DNA from: Oscillospiraceae bacterium
Lineage (GTDB): Bacteria; Bacillota; Clostridia; Oscillospirales; Acutalibacteraceae
DNA length: 11,126 bases
NCBI GenBank assembly: GCA_902796535.1
Contig: CADBPL010000216.1
Coordinates: 1-11,126 of the forward strand
Direction: 5' to 3'
Within the stretch, counting starts at the first letter, position 1. Each line of letters opens with the position of its first letter. The notes below the pieces were generated by a model, which was not told the origin of the DNA, made no database searches, and saw only the letters and a program-made list of their open reading frames with translations. Positions 6,504 through 11,126 of this stretch are shown piece by piece. The translations under genes and the position numbers were made by a program.

Positions 6504-6614
6504 ATGGACGGCGCGGACAGTATCCCTTTACGATGCCCTGACTTTTCCTTCAATCAAACAGCGCCGTTCGGCTCACGCTTCGCAGCGGGTTTCCGTCTCC
6601 GTTCAGCAGACTGA
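6504..6614 (+). CDS. possible 36-residue leader peptide upstream of mgtE
   Basis: A small ORF begins with ATG at 6504, 8 nt after a perfect AGGAGG (6490-6495), and ends with TGA at 6612-6614, inside the mgtE leader. The product would be soluble. It starts Met-Asp-Gly-Ala-Asp, has three prolines (residues 8, 12 and 21), and its second half is Phe/Arg-rich. I do not recognise it. The strong ribosome site close to a predicted transcription start, and its place before a transporter gene with a hairpin-blocked ribosome site, suggest a regulatory leader ORF rather than a protein with its own job. It differs in sequence from the enteric MgtL and MgtP leader peptides. Translation is not proven. Confidence 0.5.
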   Translation: MDGADSIPLRCPDFSFNQTAPFGSRFAAGFRLRSAD

Positions 6615-6630
6615 GATCCTGTTTTGTTGC

Positions 6631-6673
6631 GACGTTTCTTTTGTGCCGCGCGGCGCGAAAGGAGCGTCTTTTT
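6631..6673 (+). promoter_or_regulatory. long hairpin that sequesters the mgtE ribosome site and resembles a terminator
   Basis: Bases 6631-6647 pair without interruption with 6652-6668: 17 bp, four of them G-U, with a 4-nt GCGC loop at 6648-6651. The 3' arm contains AAAGGAG (6658-6664), the ribosome site of mgtE, so the fold would hide it. Five T residues follow immediately (6669-6673), and the ATG is at 6675. The same element therefore has the shape of an intrinsic terminator ending just before the start codon. It could control translation, transcription or both. The pairing can be read directly; regulation is an inference. Confidence 0.7.
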
Positions 6674-6674
6674 C

Positions 6675-8051
6675 ATGGATGAAGAAAAAATCCTCGCGCT
6701 GAATGAATTGCTCAGCGCCGGCAAATTCGGAACGCTCAAATCCGAGCTTGCCGAAATGAACGAGGTCGATATCGCCGAATTCTTCGGCGGGCTGGAGCCG
6801 AAGTCGCAGCTGCTGGTGTTCCGCATTCTGCCCAAAGACCTCTCTTCCGAAGTGTTCGCCTACCTGGAGCCGGACGATCAGATGAACATCGTCAACTCCA
6901 TCACCGACCGCGAATTGAGCGAACTGGTGGACGAGCTGTTTCTTGACGACACCGTCGACTTTTTGGAGGAAGTGCCCGCCAACGTGGTCACCCGTGTGCT
7001 AAAAAACGCCGACAAAGAGACACGAAAGCTCATCAACCGCTTTCTGCAATACCCCGAAAACTCCGCCGGCAGCATCATGACCATTGAAATGGTGCAATTG
7101 CACGACACCATCACGGTGGGTCAGGCCATCGAAACCATCCGCCGCACCGGCGTTGACAAAGAGACCATCTACACCTGCTACTGCATCGACAAGGCGCGCC
7201 ACCTGATCGGCACGATCGATTTGAGCGAACTGATCTTCAACGACGATTCCGTGCCGATCTCCGACATTATGGAGGAGGACGAATCCCTCATCAGCGTCAA
7301 AACGCTCGACGACCAGGAGGAAGTGGCCGACATCGTGCGTAAATACGACCTGCTCAGCGTGCCCGTGACCGACAATGAAGGCCGTCTGGTCGGCATCATC
7401 ACCGTTGACGATATCGTTGACATCATCGACGCCGAAAACACCGAAGACTTTGAAAAAATGGCCAAGGTTCTTCACTCTGATGAATCCTACCTGAAAACGA
7501 GCGTGTTCAAGCTCGCCCGCAACCGCATCCCGTGGCTGCTCATCTTAATGATCAGCGCCACCTTCACCGGCCGCATCATCGAGGGCTTTGAAAATATGCT
7601 CGCCGCCATCGCCGGGCTGACCGCCGCCATCCCCATGCTCATGGATACGGGCGGCAACGCCGGCAACCAGACCTCGACCCTCGCCATCCGCGGCCTCGCC
7701 ACGGGCGACATTGAGCCGCGCGACTATATCCGCATTTTATGGAAGGAGCTGCGCATCGGCGTCATCTGCGGCGCGATCCTGGCCATTGCCAACATGCTCC
7801 GCCTTTATCTGCTGCAATTCGTCGGCTGGAGCTCCGGCGGCATTCACGTGTTCCTTGTGATCTGCTCGGCCATGTTCTGCGCCGTGGTGCTTGCCAAGGT
7901 CATCGGCTGCACCCTGCCGCTGGCCGCAAAAGCCATCAAACTCGACCCGGCGCTCATGGCAGGCCCCATGATCACCACCATCGTCGACGCTGTCACGCTG
8001 CTGATCTACCTCGGTTTAGCCAGAACATTTTTGAACGGTTTGGGTGTTTGA
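6675..8051 (+). CDS. mgtE: MgtE-family magnesium transporter
   Basis: This 458-residue inner-membrane Mg2+ channel/transporter has the normal family length and order. Residues 1-130 are the acidic helical N domain. Residues 131-255 are a paired CBS domain (NSAGSIMTIEMV near 129-140, SVPVTDNEGRLVGIITVDDIVDII near 228-251), which senses intracellular Mg2+ in characterised MgtE proteins. A connecting helix leads to five membrane helices from about residue 284. The family signature reads Pro-Met-Leu-Met-Asp-Thr-Gly-Gly-Asn-Ala-Gly-Asn-Gln at 320-332. The last helix carries the conserved PMITTIVD (431-438), whose Asp lines the pore. The ATG at 6675 was chosen for AAAGGAG (6658-6664) 10 nt upstream and the MDEEK start; an in-frame TTG at 6624 would put start and extension inside the regulatory hairpin. 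The gene is preceded by an unusual leader and followed 2 nt later by the GH13 gene. Confidence 0.96.
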   Translation: MDEEKILALNELLSAGKFGTLKSELAEMNEVDIAEFFGGLEPKSQLLVFRILPKDLSSEVFAYLEPDDQMNIVNSITDRELSELVDELFLDDTVDFLEEVPANVVTRVLKNADKETRKLINRFLQYPENSAGSIMTIEMVQLHDTITVGQAIETIRRTGVDKETIYTCYCIDKARHLIGTIDLSELIFNDDSVPISDIMEEDESLISVKTLDDQEEVADIVRKYDLLSVPVTDNEGRLVGIITVDDIVDIIDAENTEDFEKMAKVLHSDESYLKTSVFKLARNRIPWLLILMISATFTGRIIEGFENMLAAIAGLTAAIPMLMDTGGNAGNQTSTLAIRGLATGDIEPRDYIRILWKELRIGVICGAILAIANMLRLYLLQFVGWSSGGIHVFLVICSAMFCAVVLAKVIGCTLPLAAKAIKLDPALMAGPMITTIVDAVTLLIYLGLARTFLNGLGV

Positions 8052-8053
8052 CT

Positions 8054-9913
8054 ATGCACTATATCCCCTATAATTCCCGCAATCAACTGCATAAAAATCT
8101 CTTCGGCGCACTCCCCGCGGGCTGCGCCGTTTCTTTGCGCGTTGTTTTGCCGCGCGAGCTGTGCTGCAGCGGCGTGAGGCTGGCGGTGCACCGCGACCAT
8201 GAGGCAACGCGTTTTTTTGATTTGACGTGGGAACGCATGGAGGGAATGAATGAGGAATGGTGGCGCCTTGACTGGCAGCCTGACGAACCGGGTCTGTACT
8301 GGTACCACTTTGAATATGATATTCCCTACGGCGTGGGCAAGATTTTCCACGTCGGCAACGGACTGGGCGCGCTTCTCCCCGAGGGGAACGACTGGCAGCT
8401 CACCGTTTACGACGGGGAGGAGCCCATGCCCGAACACTTTTGCGGCGGCGTGATCTATCAGATCTTCCCCGACCGGTTTTACGCCTCCGGCGCGCCGAAG
8501 CGCAACGTGCCGGCCGACCGGACGATTCATGAAAACAAAGCGGATATCCCCGTGTGGGAACCGAACGAAGAGGGCATCACGCTGAACAACGACTATTTCG
8601 GCGGCGACCTGAAGGGCATTGAAGAAAAGCTGGATTATCTCGAAAGCCTCGGCGTGACCTGCCTGTATCTCAACCCGATCTTTGAGGCGCATTCCAACCA
8701 CCGCTACGATACGGCAAACTATGAACGCATCGATCCCCTGCTCGGCACGCAGGAGGATTTTGTTTCGCTGTGCCAAAAGGCAAAAGAAAAGGGCATTTCG
8801 ATTTTGCTCGACGGCGTGTTCAACCACACGGGCGCGGACAGCGTGTATTTCAACAAATACGGCCGCTACCCCACCCTCGGCGCGTATCAATCCAAGGATT
8901 CGCCCTACTACCCCTGGTACCGGTTCCGCCGCTGGAACGACGATTACGAGTGCTGGTGGGACATTAAAATTCTGCCCGACGTCGACGAAAGCAACAAAAG
9001 CTACCGGGAGTATATGCTCGGCGAAAACGGCATCGTGCGCAAATGGCTGCGGCTGGGCGCCGCCGGCTGGCGGCTGGACGTGGCGGACGAGCTGCCCGAT
9101 CTGTTTTTGGATGAGCTGCGCGAAAGCGTCAAGGCCGAAGACCCGCAGGCGCTCATTTTAGGCGAAGTGTGGGAGGATGCGAGCAACAAATGCGCCTACA
9201 ACCGGCGCCGCCGCTATCTGCTGGGCAGGCAGCTGGACAGCGTGATGAACTATCCCTTCGCCGACGCGCTGATGAATTTCATGCGCACCGGCGTTGCCGA
9301 GGGCTTCACCGATAAAATTCTGACCATCATCGAGAACTATCCGCCCAAAGCCCTGCACCTGCTGATGAACCACATCGGCACGCATGACACGGCGCGCGCC
9401 ATCACCGCCATGGTGGGCGAACCCGGCGCCGGACGTGACCGACGCTGGCAGGTTGAGCAAAAGCTCAGTGAAGAAAAGCGGCAGCTCGGCCTGCAGTTAA
9501 TGAAGTGCGTGAGCGCCATGCAGTTCACCCTGCCCGGCATTCCCAGCATTTATTACGGGGATGAAGCCGGGATGGAGGGCTACCGCGACCCGTTCAACCG
9601 GCTGTATTATCCGTGGGGGCGCGAAAACCAGGAGCTGATCGCGTGGTATCGGACGCTGGGCCGGATCCGCAAAGAAAACCCCTGTCTGGCGCAGGGCGAG
9701 TTTTACCCTGTCAGCGAAGCGCTCGGCTGCGTGGCCTACGTGCGCGCCTGCCCCGACAACGCGCTGCTGACCATTGCCAACCGCAACACGCACCCCATCA
9801 CCTACTACCTGCCGCCCGACTGGTACGACGCCGAGATCCTCATCGGCGGCAGCGGCTTTGCCACCGACTGCGTGGAGATCGGCGCTTGCAGCAGCGTGAT
9901 TTTGAAGCGGTAA
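8054..9913 (+). CDS. GH13 alpha-amylase-family enzyme (neopullulanase/cyclomaltodextrinase/maltogenic-amylase type)
   Basis: This 619-residue enzyme has no signal peptide, so it should act inside the cell on imported malto-oligosaccharides or stored glucan. Residues 1-125 form a beta-rich N-terminal region in the position of the CBM34-like domain of neopullulanase-type enzymes. The catalytic barrel starts at about Val133-Ile-Tyr-Gln-Ile-Phe-Pro-Asp-Arg-Phe. Region I is DGVFNHT (253-259). Region II is GWRLDVADE (338-346) with nucleophile Asp342. Region III is GEVWE (370-374) with acid/base Glu371. Region IV has His444-Asp445. PGIPSIYYGDEAGMEG (494-509) follows, and a C-terminal beta domain ends at 619. 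The region-V segment reads LPDVDESN (308-315) instead of the usual MPKLN or QPDLN. The ATG is 2 nt after the mgtE stop with only a weak GGTTTGGGTG-like site, so it is probably coupled to mgtE. Specificity cannot be read from sequence alone. Confidence 0.92.
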   Translation: MHYIPYNSRNQLHKNLFGALPAGCAVSLRVVLPRELCCSGVRLAVHRDHEATRFFDLTWERMEGMNEEWWRLDWQPDEPGLYWYHFEYDIPYGVGKIFHVGNGLGALLPEGNDWQLTVYDGEEPMPEHFCGGVIYQIFPDRFYASGAPKRNVPADRTIHENKADIPVWEPNEEGITLNNDYFGGDLKGIEEKLDYLESLGVTCLYLNPIFEAHSNHRYDTANYERIDPLLGTQEDFVSLCQKAKEKGISILLDGVFNHTGADSVYFNKYGRYPTLGAYQSKDSPYYPWYRFRRWNDDYECWWDIKILPDVDESNKSYREYMLGENGIVRKWLRLGAAGWRLDVADELPDLFLDELRESVKAEDPQALILGEVWEDASNKCAYNRRRRYLLGRQLDSVMNYPFADALMNFMRTGVAEGFTDKILTIIENYPPKALHLLMNHIGTHDTARAITAMVGEPGAGRDRRWQVEQKLSEEKRQLGLQLMKCVSAMQFTLPGIPSIYYGDEAGMEGYRDPFNRLYYPWGRENQELIAWYRTLGRIRKENPCLAQGEFYPVSEALGCVAYVRACPDNALLTIANRNTHPITYYLPPDWYDAEILIGGSGFATDCVEIGACSSVILKR

Positions 9914-9938
9914 GTCCATTATTTCGTACTGAAGCACG

Positions 9939-9967
9939 AAAAAAGCAGCTTTTCGGCTGCTTTTTTT
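9939..9967 (+). terminator. intrinsic terminator of the mgtE-GH13 operon
   Basis: GCAGC (9945-9949) pairs with GCTGC (9956-9960) around a TTTTCG loop. Six A before and seven T after the stem extend it by A-T pairing and give the U-tail. It lies 25 nt after the GH13 stop and just before the recA promoter. The A-run on the other side means it could also act on the - strand. Confidence 0.88.
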
Positions 9968-9976
9968 CTTGGACGC

Positions 9977-10005
9977 TTGACAAATGAAACGAAGCATTGT
10001 ATAAT
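9977..10005 (+). promoter_or_regulatory. consensus sigma-A promoter of recA
   Basis: TTGACA (9977-9982), a 17-nt spacer and TATAAT (10000-10005) are a perfect match to the consensus at the optimal spacing. Transcription should start near 10012. A promoter this strong makes sense for a gene held down by a repressor. Confidence 0.93.
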
Positions 10006-10017
10006 CGAATCCGTTGC

Positions 10018-10031
10018 CGAACATTTGTACT
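10018..10031 (+). promoter_or_regulatory. probable LexA (SOS) operator of recA
   Basis: CGAAC-ATTT-GTACT matches the Gram-positive LexA box GAAC-N4-GTTC except for one base in the right half (GTAC for GTTC). It lies just downstream of the predicted transcription start, where bound LexA would block RNA polymerase. recA is a standard member of the LexA regulon, which supports the call; lexA itself is not in the window. Confidence 0.65.
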
Positions 10032-10051
10032 ATTTATCGGAGGAATACGTT

Positions 10052-11126
10052 ATGGCAGAAAAAGCGACAGATAAAAAATCAGCGCTGGAAACCGCGCTCC
10101 AGAAAATTGAAAAAGATTTCGGTAAGGGCGCGATCATGCGCCTGGGTCAGAACGTCGGGCTGAATGTGGACGCCATTTCCACCGGCTCCATTTCCATCGA
10201 CGCGGCCACCGGCATCGGCGGCCTGCCCAAGGGCAGGATCGTTGAAATCTACGGGCCGGAATCCTCCGGTAAAACAACGCTGGCGCTGCACGTGGTGGCG
10301 CAGGCGCAAAAATTAGGCGGCGAATGCGCGTTCGTCGACGCGGAGCACGCGCTCGACCCCGTTTACGCCTCGAACCTCGGCGTGGACATTGATTCGCTGC
10401 TGGTTTCACAGCCCGACAACGGCGAACAGGCGCTCGAAATTGCCGAAACGCTCATCCGTTCCGGCGCGCTGAGCGTGGTCGTGGTCGACTCTGTGGCGGC
10501 GCTCGTGCCGCGGGCCGAGATCGAGGGCGATATGGGCGATTCTCACGTCGGTCTGCACGCCCGCCTGATGTCGCAGGCGCTGCGCAAGCTCGCCGGCGCC
10601 ATTGCCAAATCCAACACCATCCTCATTTTTATCAACCAGCTGCGCGAAAAGGTCGGCGTCATGTACGGCAACCCCGAAGTGACCACCGGCGGCCGCGCGC
10701 TCAAATATTACGCCTCCATGCGCATCGACGTGCGCAAGGTGGAGCAGCTCAAGGGCGCGGGCGGCGAATTCATCGGCTGCCGCACCAAGGTAAAGATCGT
10801 GAAAAACAAGGTCGCGCCGCCCTTCAAAACGGCGGAATTCGACATCATGTTCGGCCGCGGCATCGCCAAAGAGGGCGAGCTGCTCGACATTGCCGTTGCC
10901 AACGACATCATTCACAAGAGCGGCGCCTGGTTCTCGTATAACGACGAGCGGCTGGGTCAGGGGCGCGACAACGTAAAAGAGATTCTGCGCACCAATCCCA
11001 CCCTGTTCGCCGAGGTCGAAGAAAAAGTGCGCGCGGCGCTGGAAGAAAAGGCACAGGCCGAAAAGAACGCGCCCAAACCGGCCGAAGCGCCGGCTCCCGC
11101 GGCTGCCCCCGCCCCCGCCGCATCCA
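10052..11126 (+). CDS. recA: RecA recombinase (3' end outside the window)
   Basis: RecA is the ATP-dependent DNA strand-exchange protein that also triggers LexA self-cleavage in the SOS response. The ATG has GGAGG (10039-10043) 8 nt upstream. Visible landmarks are the N-terminal polymerisation helix (ALETALQKIEKDFGKG), Walker A GPESSGKT (68-75), DAEHALDP (96-103), Walker B VVVVDSVAAL (142-151), loop L1 with MGDSHVGLHARLMSQALRKL (161-180) and loop L2 from INQLREKVGVMYGNPE (194-209) through TTGGRALKYY. At L1 a His (169) stands where I would expect Gln or Ala. 358 codons are present before the window ends, and the last 20 or so are Ala/Pro-rich, as in many clostridial RecA tails, so few residues should be missing. 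Confidence 0.98.
   Translation, partial: MAEKATDKKSALETALQKIEKDFGKGAIMRLGQNVGLNVDAISTGSISIDAATGIGGLPKGRIVEIYGPESSGKTTLALHVVAQAQKLGGECAFVDAEHALDPVYASNLGVDIDSLLVSQPDNGEQALEIAETLIRSGALSVVVVDSVAALVPRAEIEGDMGDSHVGLHARLMSQALRKLAGAIAKSNTILIFINQLREKVGVMYGNPEVTTGGRALKYYASMRIDVRKVEQLKGAGGEFIGCRTKVKIVKNKVAPPFKTAEFDIMFGRGIAKEGELLDIAVANDIIHKSGAWFSYNDERLGQGRDNVKEILRTNPTLFAEVEEKVRAALEEKAQAEKNAPKPAEAPAPAAAPAPAAS

Noticed and set aside
6472..6674. M-box (ykoK) magnesium riboswitch before mgtE
   Set aside because: I could not find the conserved M-box sequence blocks or its multi-stem layout; the leader instead has a small ORF and one long hairpin. A covariance-model search would settle this.
7739..8053. N-terminal extension of the GH13 gene overlapping the end of mgtE
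   Set aside because: The 105 extra codons lie out of frame inside mgtE and give Arg/His-rich nonsense. The ATG at 8054 begins a sensible N-terminal domain.

Overview
The window is chromosomal DNA from what looks like a spore-forming Gram-positive anaerobe of the class Clostridia. The evidence is a SpoIID-family sporulation protein, strong AGGAGG-type ribosome sites, consensus sigma-A promoters, short U-tailed hairpin terminators and a Gram-positive-style LexA box at recA. The coding sequence is GC-rich, which fits the Oscillospirales/Ruminococcaceae side of the class; this placement is an inference. I see no phage, transposon, CRISPR or RNA gene.

Layout. (1) Positions 1-963, + strand: the last codons of one gene, then a secreted, SH3-like, membrane-anchored protein. 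(2) Positions 981-1038: a bidirectional terminator between convergent genes. (3) Positions 5402 down to 1048, - strand: a compact four-gene operon. It starts from a sigma-A-like promoter and a hairpin leader, then encodes citrate synthase (TTG start), an unknown eight-helix membrane protein, an AEC-family permease and an unknown single-pass protein. Gaps are 11-13 nt, and each downstream ribosome site overlaps the preceding stop codon. (4) Positions 5429-6430, + strand: a divergent spoIID-like gene sharing the AT-rich intergenic region. (5) Positions 6443-9967, + strand: a promoter, a leader of about 200 nt, mgtE (magnesium channel/transporter), a cytoplasmic GH13 alpha-amylase-type enzyme 2 nt downstream, and a terminator. 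(6) Positions 9977-11126, + strand: a consensus promoter, a LexA-like operator and recA, which runs off the end of the window near its natural C-terminus.

The most unusual element is the mgtE leader. It holds a possible 36-codon leader ORF behind an AGGAGG site. Seventeen nt after its stop is a 17-bp hairpin with a 4-nt loop, whose 3' arm contains the mgtE ribosome site and is followed directly by five U residues and the ATG. This architecture suggests attenuation and/or ribosome-site sequestration controlling a Mg2+ transporter, in a place where many Bacillota carry an M-box riboswitch. I could not recognise an M-box here. The citrate synthase operon, with a permease from a family that includes malate/organic-acid carriers, is a second candidate system: synthesis coupled to export or import of a carboxylic acid.
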